Below are positions 26,627 through 36,265 of a stretch of DNA of 64,000 nt, in pieces. The first letter of the stretch is position 1; the number at the start of each line of letters is the position of its first letter. Source of the stretch: Bacteroidota bacterium (lineage in GTDB: Bacteria > Bacteroidota > Bacteroidia > B-17B0 > Aurantibacillaceae); the NCBI GenBank assembly GCA_030692515.1, contig JAUXZS010000014.1:1-64000 (forward strand). The letters run 5' to 3'. The notes beneath the pieces are model-generated. The model searched no databases, was not told the origin of the DNA, and worked only from the letters and a program-made list of their open reading frames with translations. The position numbers were made by a program, and so were the translations under genes.

Positions 26627-29600
26627 ATGATTTTCTTTAAATACAAATTTTATCTCCCAATATTAATTGTTTTTTTAACATTTTTTTCTTTTTCACAAAA
26701 CGAATTTATCGATTATCGCTCAGCAACCAATCCACTATATTGGAAAAACCGTAAACCTTTTGAGGGTTATTGGCAGCAAGATGTTCACTACAACATTAAA
26801 GCAGAATTAAATGATAGTACAGATATTCTTACCGGAAATGAAGAGCTAACTTACTGGAACAATTCACCTTACGATATTTCTTTTGTTTATTTTCATCTTT
26901 ATTCAAACGCTCAAATTAAAGATTCTTATTGCGCCGACTTGTATAAGAATAATGATTATAATTTAAAATTCGGTAAATATCGGTCTAATGGTCTTGGCAC
27001 CCAGGTAGAAAAAATAACGGTAAACGGCGCAGAACTAAAGACAGAATTAGATAATACCATCTTAAAAGTATATTTCCAAAAACCTTTAAAATCAGGCGAA
27101 TCAATAACAATGACGTTAGATTTTAAAACTTATTTTGATACAGAAGCAATCCGTAACAGAATGAAAATGTTTAGTACGTTTGGTTTTAAACACTATGATA
27201 TTGTGCATTGGTACCCAAGAGTTGCTGTTATTGATAGTAAATTTGCTTGGAACACCGATCAACACATGGATCATGAATTTTATGGCGATTTTGGTTCTTT
27301 TAATGTTGAAATGACTCTTCCAAATAACTATGTAGCTGATGGGACAGGAACTTTAATAAATGAAAAAGAAGTTTTACCGGATACGCTTCGCAAAAAATTA
27401 GACATTAGTAATTTCCTTAAAAAACCTTTTAACTCTCCCCCATCAATAATCACAAAAAAGGATGGCACAAAAAAAACCTGGAAATTTTCTGCAATTAATG
27501 TCCACGATTTTGCTTTTACCGCCGACCCAACATACCGAATTGGCGAAACAAATTGGGATGGCGTTCGTTGTATTGCGCTGGTGCAAGAGCCTCATGCTGC
27601 TGGATGGTATAATTGTTCCAACTACATTGCTAAAATATTAGAAGTTAATTCTTACAATATTGGACCTTACCACCACCCTAAGATGATAGTGGCTGATGCA
27701 CAAGATGGCATGGAATACCCAATGCTAACATTGTGCGGTGGCTTTGACCCAGGTTACCGCTCTTTATTAATTCATGAAATTACCCATAATTGGTTTCAAG
27801 GTATGGTTGGAACTAATGAAAATTACCGAGCATTTATGGACGAAGGATTTACGCAATTTTATACCGCCGACACTTATCAATACATTGATGGGCCTATAAT
27901 GGTGACACAAAAACCTAAAAGCAATTACGTTGAAAAGTTTACGGAGCCAGTAAAAGTTTTAGATAATCAAATTTATAATTCATTTTATTATAATGCGGTA
28001 ATTAAAGAAGAAGAACTGCCCCTTAATACCCATAGTGATGATTTTAATGGTGCAATAAGGCATGGCGGTGGCTATGGGCAAGTTTACACCAAAACTGCTG
28101 CAATGCTTAAAAACTTAGAATATGTTTTAGGGCGTTCGTTTTTTGATAAAGCAATGCAGCATTATTTTAAACAATGGAAATTTTGTCATCCCTACCCAGA
28201 AGATTTTAGAAACTCAGTTATTGGTTTTACGGGTGTAGATTTAAACTGGTTTTTTGACCAATGGTTAGAAACCACAAAGACTGTAGATTATAAAATTGGC
28301 CGAATAAAACATAAAAAAAATGATGTTTACGAAATTACTTTCAAAAGAAAAGGTTCTATGCAAATGCCAATTGATTTTGTTGTAATTGATAAAAACGATT
28401 CTGCCCGTCACTACTATATACCCAACACTTGGTTTGAAAAACCCACAGGTGCCAATACTTTACCTAGATGGATTGGTTGGGGACCAAACTTAAAACCAAC
28501 TTACACAGCTACTTTAAATATTGGTACCAAAATTAAAAATGTAATAATAGATCCATCTTATCGATTAGCGGATGTAGACATGACTAACAACGTGAAACAT
28601 GGATTTATTAATGTGCGTTTTGATTCTCATGTTTATAACCCGCTAAACTGGAAAAAATACGATATGCGTATTCGACCGGCACTTTGGTATAACGGTTACG
28701 ACGGTGCCAAATTTGGAGCAGTATTATCTGGCGATTACCTATTAACCAAACATGTTTTTGAATTTGGTGTTTGGTTGAGTAGTGGCTTAGGTCAAGCTTA
28801 TATCGATAGTAATGATAAAGTGAATAGCTTTAATAAAATTTCGTTTTTATTAGATTATAAAACTTCGCTTAATAAATACATTAAAAAATCTAATGTTTAT
28901 TTACAATTAAAATCTTTAGATGGATTAGATGCCGGAACTATTGGTTTTGAAAAAAGAATTAATAACAACAACACTCGCCTATACACACATTTAAAAGCTA
29001 TGTTAAGAGATATGCCACAAGACATGGTATACTTAATTAATGATAAAGAATGGGGTTATCGTAAGTTAAACAGTGCTATACATATTGGCTTAGAACACAA
29101 TTATAAATATAAACGAGGTGTCGGCAATATTTTATTGAATTTACGGTCGGCAGCATTTACAAATGATTACGATTTTTCTGCAGCCACAATCACCAGCGTT
29201 AACAAAAATGATCTTGGTAAAATTAATATTAACACTAGAGTTTTTGGACAAATTGGATTTGGAAATAGTTTACCTTCCGAATCAATGTTATATGTTGCAG
29301 GCGCTAACAATGAAGACTTAATGGATAATAAATATACCCGCTCAATGGGGATAGTACCAAGAGATTGGGGAAATTATGGAACTACAACCAACCATTTTAC
29401 TTCCGGTGGTGGTTTGGGTTTAAGAGGTTTCTCAGGTTATTTATTAGCGCAAAAAAATGCCGACGGCTCATTTAGTTACAATTACAAAGGCGCAAGTGGA
29501 GCAGCTTTTAACACCGAAATTGAATTTGGAGAACTATTTAAATTCATGAATCCTAAATTTTTAAAGAACAGCATTAAATTACAACCTTATATTTTTGGTG

Positions 29601-29830
29601 ACGCCGGAATAATAAATACAAATCCTGCAAATAAGGCAAATGTAATGAGCGATATAATGTTTGATGCTGGTGTTGGTACAACTCTAAGCATTGTAAGATG
29701 GGGGCAACTATATAATATAAAGCCATTAACCGTTAGGTTTGACATGCCATTTTTCATTAACAGATTACCTTATGCTGAAAAAGATTATTTTCAGTTTAGA
29801 TGGATGATTGGCATTAATAAAGCATTTTAG
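26627..29830 (+). CDS. Secreted M1-family metallopeptidase with C-terminal barrel-like region
   Basis: 1067 residues from the ATG at 26627, chosen because a good signal peptide (FYLPILIVFLTFFSFSQ) follows; an upstream ATG at 26591 would add 12 residues. The M1 zinc site is H383-E-x-x-H387 (HEITHNW) with E406 in FMDEGFTQF. The substrate-site motif is DGMEYPML in place of the usual GxMEN. After ~residue 650 the protein has alternating strands (YNPLNWKKYDMRIRPALWYN, ending FQFRWMIGINKAF), resembling an outer-membrane barrel or assembly domain. It is probably a surface aminopeptidase; substrate unknown. Confidence 0.87.
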   Translation: MIFFKYKFYLPILIVFLTFFSFSQNEFIDYRSATNPLYWKNRKPFEGYWQQDVHYNIKAELNDSTDILTGNEELTYWNNSPYDISFVYFHLYSNAQIKDSYCADLYKNNDYNLKFGKYRSNGLGTQVEKITVNGAELKTELDNTILKVYFQKPLKSGESITMTLDFKTYFDTEAIRNRMKMFSTFGFKHYDIVHWYPRVAVIDSKFAWNTDQHMDHEFYGDFGSFNVEMTLPNNYVADGTGTLINEKEVLPDTLRKKLDISNFLKKPFNSPPSIITKKDGTKKTWKFSAINVHDFAFTADPTYRIGETNWDGVRCIALVQEPHAAGWYNCSNYIAKILEVNSYNIGPYHHPKMIVADAQDGMEYPMLTLCGGFDPGYRSLLIHEITHNWFQGMVGTNENYRAFMDEGFTQFYTADTYQYIDGPIMVTQKPKSNYVEKFTEPVKVLDNQIYNSFYYNAVIKEEELPLNTHSDDFNGAIRHGGGYGQVYTKTAAMLKNLEYVLGRSFFDKAMQHYFKQWKFCHPYPEDFRNSVIGFTGVDLNWFFDQWLETTKTVDYKIGRIKHKKNDVYEITFKRKGSMQMPIDFVVIDKNDSARHYYIPNTWFEKPTGANTLPRWIGWGPNLKPTYTATLNIGTKIKNVIIDPSYRLADVDMTNNVKHGFINVRFDSHVYNPLNWKKYDMRIRPALWYNGYDGAKFGAVLSGDYLLTKHVFEFGVWLSSGLGQAYIDSNDKVNSFNKISFLLDYKTSLNKYIKKSNVYLQLKSLDGLDAGTIGFEKRINNNNTRLYTHLKAMLRDMPQDMVYLINDKEWGYRKLNSAIHIGLEHNYKYKRGVGNILLNLRSAAFTNDYDFSAATITSVNKNDLGKININTRVFGQIGFGNSLPSESMLYVAGANNEDLMDNKYTRSMGIVPRDWGNYGTTTNHFTSGGGLGLRGFSGYLLAQKNADGSFSYNYKGASGAAFNTEIEFGELFKFMNPKFLKNSIKLQPYIFGDAGIINTNPANKANVMSDIMFDAGVGTTLSIVRWGQLYNIKPLTVRFDMPFFINRLPYAEKDYFQFRWMIGINKAF

Positions 29831-29858
29831 CGAATTATTATATTTGTTTAAAGAGTTA

Positions 29859-29890
29859 TTGTTTAAAAACTTTTATATATTTAAGTTTTG
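29859..29890 (+). promoter_or_regulatory. Candidate promoter of the type B adhesin gene
   Basis: TTG at 29859-29861, 20 nt, then TAAGTTTTG at 29882-29890, one T longer than the consensus. The start codon at 29913 is 22 nt downstream. Confidence 0.4.
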
Positions 29891-29912
29891 AGTAAATATA
29901 TTTTTTTATTTA

Positions 29913-32900
29913 ATGAATAGAAATTTTTACAAAATAATATTTATTTTTTCTTTGATTATCTTTTCAGGAAAAAAATTCTATTCTCAAAACCCGGCTGCTT
30001 GTAACAATACTCAAAATCTTTGCACGAATTCTGTTTTCAGTTTTTCGGCCAGTTCAGGTACAGGTTTAACACCTGGCTTAAATGTTAGTAATCCCTTTGG
30101 TAATCCACAAGCTGTAAATGCAGGTTGTATGTTTACTAATGTACCAAACCCACAATGGTTAATGATAAACGTTACATCAAGTGGTAACCTAGGCTTTTCA
30201 TTCGGTGCTTTTGGTTCCGCATTTCCACAAGCTGGCAATTATGATTGGATTATGTGGCCATATTCACCAACAACTTGCGATGATATTTTTAATAACACCT
30301 TACCACCGGTTGCCTGTAATTGGAATTGCACTGGGTCTGGCGGCACAGGCATGGGAACTGTACCTTTTGGGGGCTCTGCCTGCAATTTCCAACCTTCAAT
30401 TCCAGTTTTACAAGGACAACAATATCTTGTTTTAATTACCAATCCAAGTGGCGTAAACACAAATGTTTCATTTGCCAATACAGGCAGTGCAGGTATTTCG
30501 TGTAATCCGCTACTATATCCGAGTCTTACGGCATGCCCAGGACAGTTAGCTGTTTTTACAGGTACATGGGTTAATGCAGTTAGTGGAACTTATACACTTT
30601 ACCCAGGCGCGGTTGTGCAAACAAATCCTTCGTTTACAGTAAGCTCATTGGTTAATCAGGTTTACACGGTTCAGGCACAAGGATTGAATACTTCAGCGGG
30701 TGCAATTGCAGACCAAACGACTTTTACTTTAACAATAAATCCTGTTATACCCATTTCAGTAACTACACCAACTAACTTTTGTTACGGCAGTAATGCCGCT
30801 TTTACTATCAATCCAACTGGTGCTGGGTCTTTTAGTGTTACAGGTCCAGCTTCTCCAACATCTACTTTTGGGACAACATCTATTTCTATTCCAAATATTA
30901 CCACACCAAATATTGGTACCTTTTCTGTAATTGCAAATTACACCAATGGTTGCATTGGCACGCAAACTACACAAGTAAATGTAGCGCCTAATCATTCAAT
31001 TGCAATAAGTACTAACAGCAATGTCTGCCAAGAAGGAATAGTAAACTTAACTTCGTCGATGCCAACTGCCACGGCTTATGCGTGGTCTGGGCCAAGTGCA
31101 TATGCATCAGCTTTACAAAATCCAATAATCAATACAATTCAACCTACTGCATCCGGTATTTACACAGTAAGTTCAAATATTAATTTTAATGGTATTACTT
31201 GCCCAAGAACGAACACAACTCAAATATCTGTAGTTCCAACGAGCACTGTTGCCGTTACACCAAATTTTACATTGTGTCAGGGAGCAAATTTAAATTTAAC
31301 ATCAAGTGCTACTCCAGCTTTTTCTTATTCATGGTCAGGTCCCAGTAGTTATACTTCCGGATTGCAAAATCCAGTGGTTATAGGTATTCTTCCTTCGGGT
31401 GCAGGTAATTATTCTGTTATAGCTTCTTTTTCTAATAGCGCATTAACTTGCACAACAGGTGCTGTTTCTAACGTTTCTGTAGTTGCCACATCACCCGTAA
31501 CAGTTGCTGTTCCAAATAATATTTGTCAAAATGCTACAGCTAACTTAACCGTTACAACTTCTCCTACTCCGTTATCTTATTTATGGTCTGGTCCAAATTC
31601 TTTTACATCTAATTTAAGTAATCCTTCTATTACCAACATACAACCTATTGCCTCAGGTATTTATTCAACAACTGCAACCTACGCTATTGGGTCTGTTAGT
31701 TGTACCACAACTGGTACAAACCAGATTAGCGTTGTTGGAACAAACACTGTTGCTGTTGCGTCGAATTTTACAGTTTGTGAAGCATCCAATGTAAATTTAA
31801 CTTCAAGTGCTACAGGAGCAACATCCTATTCTTGGAATGGACCAGGAGCTTATAATTCTGCGGTTCAAAACCCAACAATTACTTCAATTCTTCCTTCTGG
31901 CTCAGGTAATTATACTGCAACTGCTTTTTTCACTAATGGTTTTTTAACTTGTACAACAAGTGCCCTTGCTAACGTTTCGGTAGTTGCCACTCCTACAACA
32001 ACTATTATTTTTCCAGCAAATATTTGTCAAAACGCCACTGCCAATTTTACGGCATCAGCTGCCGGTGCCATTTCTTATACATGGGCTGGACCAAATAGTT
32101 TTAATTCAACTATTGCAACGCCAACTATTCCAAATATTCAAACTAATGGCTCTGGAATTTATACAACTACCACCATGTTTGCAATGGGAACGGTCAGCTG
32201 CACAACTAATATAACAAATTCGTTAAGTGTTGTTGGCACTAACACTGTGGCCGTATCATCCAACTTTACTGTTTGTGCTGGAGCCAATGTAAATTTAACT
32301 TCAAACGCCACCTCTGCAGTTTCATATTCTTGGAATGGACCTGGAGGTTATACATCTGCACAGCAAAATCCAACAATAAGTGGCATTCTTCCATCAGGCA
32401 CGGGTATATACACTGCCACGGCTTTTTTCTCTAATAGCATTTTAACTTGTACTACATCAGCTGTTTTGAATGGATCTGTGATTCCAATTCCCCCACTAAA
32501 TGTTACCATGACGAATAGTAATATTTGTACTTTTCAAAGCACAACTATTACTGCAACCGGAGCTATTAATTATACCTGGACACCATCTGCAACTTTAAGT
32601 TCTAGTAATGGCGCAAGTGTAACAGCAAACCCATTAGCAACCACGGTATACAGCGTTACAGGTGCTGATGCTAGTGGTTGTTTAAAAACAAACACTTTAA
32701 TGTTAACAGTTAACCCCTTACCAACGTTAACAGCTACAAGTAATACAATGTGTTTGGGAACAAGTGCTTCATTAACAGTTAATGGAGCTGTTGGCTATAC
32801 ATGGACTCCTGCCGGATCTCTAAACAACCCCAACGGTTCAACGGTTACCGCAACACCAACAACAAGCACTATCTATACTATTACTGGAGTAAGTAATAAA

Positions 32901-34106
32901 GGGTGTTCCGGCACAACCACAACTAGCGTTTCTGTAAAACCCTTGCCAGTATTAGCTATATCAAACCATACTATTTGTTCTGGTAATTCGGCAAACATCG
33001 GTGTATTAGGTGCAAATAATTATACTTGGTCGCCAGGTACCGCCTTAAACGCAACTAACATTGCAAACGTTATTGCTAATCCTTTACAAACAATTACGTA
33101 TACTGTTATTGGTAAAGATTTAAATGGATGCGTACAATCAACTATATCAACAGTTGTTGTTAATCCCCTTCCTGTAATTAGCATCACATCACCAAGTGCA
33201 ATTTGTAGGGGTCAAAATGCACTAATGTCGTCAAGCGGTGCTGTAACTTATACATGGAATAATTCTGTCAATACTTCATCTCAATCTGTTAATCCAATTG
33301 TTACAACAACTTATAGTGTAGTTGGCCAAGACGCAAATGGCTGTAGTAATACTGGAACTGTACTTATAAACGTATTTACTCAACCAACTTTAAATATTAC
33401 GGGAACGCCAACAGTATGTGTTGGAAATGCAATAACACTTAGTGCTAATGGAGGGATTAATTATAATTGGAACACTGGTGAAACTACAAATACCATTACC
33501 ATTGAACCACAAGTAAACAGTGTTTATACAGTAAGTTCCGGAATATCACCTTGTAACTCTTCAACAATTTTTGCAGTTACAGTTTATACACCACAATCTC
33601 AAACACCTTTTGCAAATCCATCTACCATTATTTATGGTTCATCTAGTGTAATTTATGCAAATAGTATAGCCGGCAACATATTTAATTGGTCCTATTCCCC
33701 AGATATAAGCTGTAACAGTTGCGAAACGAATACGGTTAGCCCAAATACAACAACTATTTATACAATAACTGCTACAGATAATAATGGTTGCATTGTTACA
33801 AATACAGTTTTAGTACAAGTAGATATACTTTGTGGAGATAATTTTGTTCCATCTGCTTTTAGCCCTAATGGCGATGGTTTTAATGATTTTTGGTGCGTTT
33901 ATGGAAACTGCATTACCACGATGAACTTACAACTATATAATCGTTGGGGAGAAAAAGTTTTTGAGAGTGATAATAAAAATAATTGTTGGGATGGAACCTA
34001 TAATGGTGTAATGCAAAATGACGCTGTTTTTATTTACCAATTAACAGCCATATTAATAAATGGAGAAAAAGTAGTTAAAAAAGGAAATGTAACCTTGAAA
34101 AGATAA
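29913..34106 (+). CDS. T9SS type B sorted repeat adhesin (gliding-motility-associated C-terminal domain)
   Basis: 1397 residues. A signal peptide (IIFIFSLIIFSGKKFYSQ) is followed by a Cys-containing N-terminal domain (about 30-200), a long stalk of Cys-anchored Ig/PKD-like modules, and a C-terminal CHU_C/type B sorting domain with FVPSAFSPNGDGFNDFW, LQLYNRWGEKVFES and GTYNGV. The stalk has about seven modules of ~248 bp then five of ~212-230 bp. Type B substrates are exported by the T9SS and usually need a PorP/SprF partner; one is encoded 46 bp downstream. Likely a surface or released adhesin. Confidence 0.93.
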   Translation: MNRNFYKIIFIFSLIIFSGKKFYSQNPAACNNTQNLCTNSVFSFSASSGTGLTPGLNVSNPFGNPQAVNAGCMFTNVPNPQWLMINVTSSGNLGFSFGAFGSAFPQAGNYDWIMWPYSPTTCDDIFNNTLPPVACNWNCTGSGGTGMGTVPFGGSACNFQPSIPVLQGQQYLVLITNPSGVNTNVSFANTGSAGISCNPLLYPSLTACPGQLAVFTGTWVNAVSGTYTLYPGAVVQTNPSFTVSSLVNQVYTVQAQGLNTSAGAIADQTTFTLTINPVIPISVTTPTNFCYGSNAAFTINPTGAGSFSVTGPASPTSTFGTTSISIPNITTPNIGTFSVIANYTNGCIGTQTTQVNVAPNHSIAISTNSNVCQEGIVNLTSSMPTATAYAWSGPSAYASALQNPIINTIQPTASGIYTVSSNINFNGITCPRTNTTQISVVPTSTVAVTPNFTLCQGANLNLTSSATPAFSYSWSGPSSYTSGLQNPVVIGILPSGAGNYSVIASFSNSALTCTTGAVSNVSVVATSPVTVAVPNNICQNATANLTVTTSPTPLSYLWSGPNSFTSNLSNPSITNIQPIASGIYSTTATYAIGSVSCTTTGTNQISVVGTNTVAVASNFTVCEASNVNLTSSATGATSYSWNGPGAYNSAVQNPTITSILPSGSGNYTATAFFTNGFLTCTTSALANVSVVATPTTTIIFPANICQNATANFTASAAGAISYTWAGPNSFNSTIATPTIPNIQTNGSGIYTTTTMFAMGTVSCTTNITNSLSVVGTNTVAVSSNFTVCAGANVNLTSNATSAVSYSWNGPGGYTSAQQNPTISGILPSGTGIYTATAFFSNSILTCTTSAVLNGSVIPIPPLNVTMTNSNICTFQSTTITATGAINYTWTPSATLSSSNGASVTANPLATTVYSVTGADASGCLKTNTLMLTVNPLPTLTATSNTMCLGTSASLTVNGAVGYTWTPAGSLNNPNGSTVTATPTTSTIYTITGVSNKGCSGTTTTSVSVKPLPVLAISNHTICSGNSANIGVLGANNYTWSPGTALNATNIANVIANPLQTITYTVIGKDLNGCVQSTISTVVVNPLPVISITSPSAICRGQNALMSSSGAVTYTWNNSVNTSSQSVNPIVTTTYSVVGQDANGCSNTGTVLINVFTQPTLNITGTPTVCVGNAITLSANGGINYNWNTGETTNTITIEPQVNSVYTVSSGISPCNSSTIFAVTVYTPQSQTPFANPSTIIYGSSSVIYANSIAGNIFNWSYSPDISCNSCETNTVSPNTTTIYTITATDNNGCIVTNTVLVQVDILCGDNFVPSAFSPNGDGFNDFWCVYGNCITTMNLQLYNRWGEKVFESDNKNNCWDGTYNGVMQNDAVFIYQLTAILINGEKVVKKGNVTLKR
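31020..32500 (+). repeat. Three copies of a ~496-bp two-module unit in the adhesin
   Basis: Odd modules carry NVCQ or NICQNATANLT and even modules carry NFTxC-x-x-xNxNLTS, followed by YSWNGPG and ILPSG. The pair starts near 31020, 31520 and 32020. Units two and three are the most alike, down to SVVGTNTVAV between modules, which indicates recent duplication of a whole pair. Confidence 0.8.
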
Positions 34107-34152
34107 GATTGGAATACATGAAACAAATACTTCGCAATAAAAATAATTGAAA

Positions 34153-35178
34153 ATGAAAAAAACCTATTTCATTATTTTGATGCTGTTGGCTAAAAACATA
34201 TTTAGCCAAGATATTCATCTTACACAATATTTTATAGCGCCTCAAACCATTAATCCTTCAGCTTTCGGTGTTATCAATTCTTTTGAGGCTGGACTTCAAT
34301 ATAAGTCTCAATGGAATGCTTTTACAAAAGGATTTACTACCTACTCTGCATTTATTAATAAACAGATAACAAGTAACAGAAAAGAAAATAAAGGCTTTTT
34401 TTCAGCTGGATTAAATTTCGGTTATGATAAATCAGGAGATGGCAAACTAACAACCATTAGTGGAGGTTTACCTATTAATTATTCTCTAAAATTAAATAAT
34501 AGCCAGTTTTTAACTTCGGGAGTGTCTGTTGGTTTTGCCCAAAAATCATTAACAGGCCTTAATCAAACATGGGGCTCACAGTTTGATGGTTTTAATTTTA
34601 ATTCATCTTTGCCAAATGAAAATAAAAATCAACAATCAATCGTGGCATTAGATGTTGGCGCCGGAATTGCTTTGATAAATAAAAAGAATGGTAAAAAATT
34701 TGCTGTAAATTCTGAACCATCAAATACCTTAGGCTTTTCAGTTGCACATATTAATAAACCAAAATATTCTTTTTCTAGAAACAGTAACGAAAGATTATTT
34801 ATGCGCTTTAATTTATACGAATCGTTTAATTATTGCTTTAATGGCTCGCCCTATTCTATTTCACCATCGCTTATGGTTCAATACCAAGGCAGAGCAAGCG
34901 AAGTTATTTTAGGAACCATGTTTCTTTATCAATCAGGCAGCAATTCATACATTACTGGTATTAATCAATCAAAAACTTTTGGATTTGGGGCATATTACAG
35001 GTTTAAAGATGCTTTTGCATTAAATGCATTTGTGGAAGTGAAAAAAATAATTTTTGGAGCTTCTTATGACTTAAATACTTCTACTTTGCAAAAAACATCT
35101 AAAAGCAGAGGTGGCCTTGAAATATTTATTAAAATAAAAAACGCGAGTCACCTATATAAAGGTTTCGGCAAATGGTAA
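34153..35178 (+). CDS. PorP/SprF-family outer-membrane protein
   Basis: 341 residues from ATG 34153 (a TTG two codons upstream is less likely). Signal peptide MKKTYFIILMLLAKNIFSQ, then the family signature QDIHLTQYFIAPQTINPSAF and GLQYKSQWNAFT. The blocks SAGLNFGYDKSGDGKL and AVDVGAGI-like VALDVGAGIALINKK follow, with a terminal strand RGGLEIFIKI. It directly follows the type B adhesin gene, the conserved arrangement for SprF and its dedicated cargo such as SprB. It probably anchors or escorts that adhesin. Confidence 0.9.
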   Translation: MKKTYFIILMLLAKNIFSQDIHLTQYFIAPQTINPSAFGVINSFEAGLQYKSQWNAFTKGFTTYSAFINKQITSNRKENKGFFSAGLNFGYDKSGDGKLTTISGGLPINYSLKLNNSQFLTSGVSVGFAQKSLTGLNQTWGSQFDGFNFNSSLPNENKNQQSIVALDVGAGIALINKKNGKKFAVNSEPSNTLGFSVAHINKPKYSFSRNSNERLFMRFNLYESFNYCFNGSPYSISPSLMVQYQGRASEVILGTMFLYQSGSNSYITGINQSKTFGFGAYYRFKDAFALNAFVEVKKIIFGASYDLNTSTLQKTSKSRGGLEIFIKIKNASHLYKGFGKW

Positions 35179-35302
35179 GTTAATATATTTTTGATTAACA
35201 TTATTCTAAAACAAAATCCCTTAAATCATGTTTAATAACCATAAACTCTAACAATAATTTTTATCTTTAACCAACAAAAAATATAAACTAAAACAAAACA
35301 AC

Positions 35303-36154
35303 ATGTTACAAAAATTAAAATCATTTACTGCAGCAATTGCAATTACAGCCATTACAACAACAAGTATTAATGCACAATTAAAAGTGCCTGCTCCTAGTCC
35401 ACTACAAACTATAAAACAAGCTTTTGCTTTATCTGACATTACAATTGAATATAGCCGCCCAAGTGCAAAAGGCCGTGTAATATATGGTGATGTAGTTCCT
35501 TTTGGGAAAGTTTGGCGCACCGGAGCAAATGGTGCAACTAAAATTACATTTGGAGAAGACGTTAAAGTTGAAGGAACTGATGTTAAAGCTGGAACTTATG
35601 CGATTTATTCAATCCCAAATAAAGATAGTTGGGAAATAATGTTGTATAAAGATTTGACATTAGGTGGTGATGTTGCCGAGTACAAAAAAGAAAATGAGTT
35701 ACTACGTTTTACTGTTAAACCAACAACAACTTCAGATAAAACTGAAACATTTACTATTGATTTAGCAAACATTACATCTAATACAGTTAAAGTTCAATTA
35801 GTTTGGGAAAAAACAAGAGTATCGTTTAATGTTGTTGCCGACATTGATACTAAAATCATGAAAACGATTGATAACACAATTGTAAAAGATAACAGACCAT
35901 ATTACCAAGCGGCATCTTATTATTATGAAAATGATAAAGACCTTAAACAAGCAGTAGAGTGGGTTGACAAAGCTATTGCTAACAATCCAAAAGCTTATTG
36001 GGTACTTTTATTAAAGGCAAAAATTCAAACAAAACAAAAAGATACTAAAGGCGCTATTGCAACCGCAGAGCAAGTTATAGTTTTAGCGACTGAAGAAAAA
36101 AATGATGATTACGTTGCTATGGCAAAAAAATTAATTACTGAAAATAAAAAATAA
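35303..36154 (+). CDS. DUF2911 exported protein with TPR-like tail
   Basis: 283 residues with signal peptide (AAIAITAITTTSINAQ). The DUF2911 domain (about 25-165) shows DITIEYSRPSAKGRVIYGD, VPFGKVWRTGANGATKI, VKAGTYAIYSIPNKDSWEI and VQLVWEKTRVSF. Residues ~190-283 form TPR-like helices (YYQAASYYYENDKDLKQAVE, AYWVLLLKAKIQ). DUF2911 proteins are common exported Bacteroidota proteins without known activity. It ends at a bidirectional terminator. Confidence 0.92.
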   Translation: MLQKLKSFTAAIAITAITTTSINAQLKVPAPSPLQTIKQAFALSDITIEYSRPSAKGRVIYGDVVPFGKVWRTGANGATKITFGEDVKVEGTDVKAGTYAIYSIPNKDSWEIMLYKDLTLGGDVAEYKKENELLRFTVKPTTTSDKTETFTIDLANITSNTVKVQLVWEKTRVSFNVVADIDTKIMKTIDNTIVKDNRPYYQAASYYYENDKDLKQAVEWVDKAIANNPKAYWVLLLKAKIQTKQKDTKGAIATAEQVIVLATEEKNDDYVAMAKKLITENKK

Positions 36155-36229
36155 CATACTGTCTTTTCGAAGGGAGAATTACTGAGAAATCTCAAACACA
36201 GATTTCTTCTTTTGCAGAAAAGAGTTAAT

Positions 36230-36265
36230 AAAAAAAATCCCGCTAAATTAATAGCGGGATTTTTT
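36230..36265. terminator. Bidirectional terminator
   Basis: AATCCCGCTA and TAGCGGGATT form a 10-bp stem with A and T runs on each side, between convergent genes ending at 36154 (+) and 36264 (-). The stop codon of the symporter gene lies at the stem base. Confidence 0.9.
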
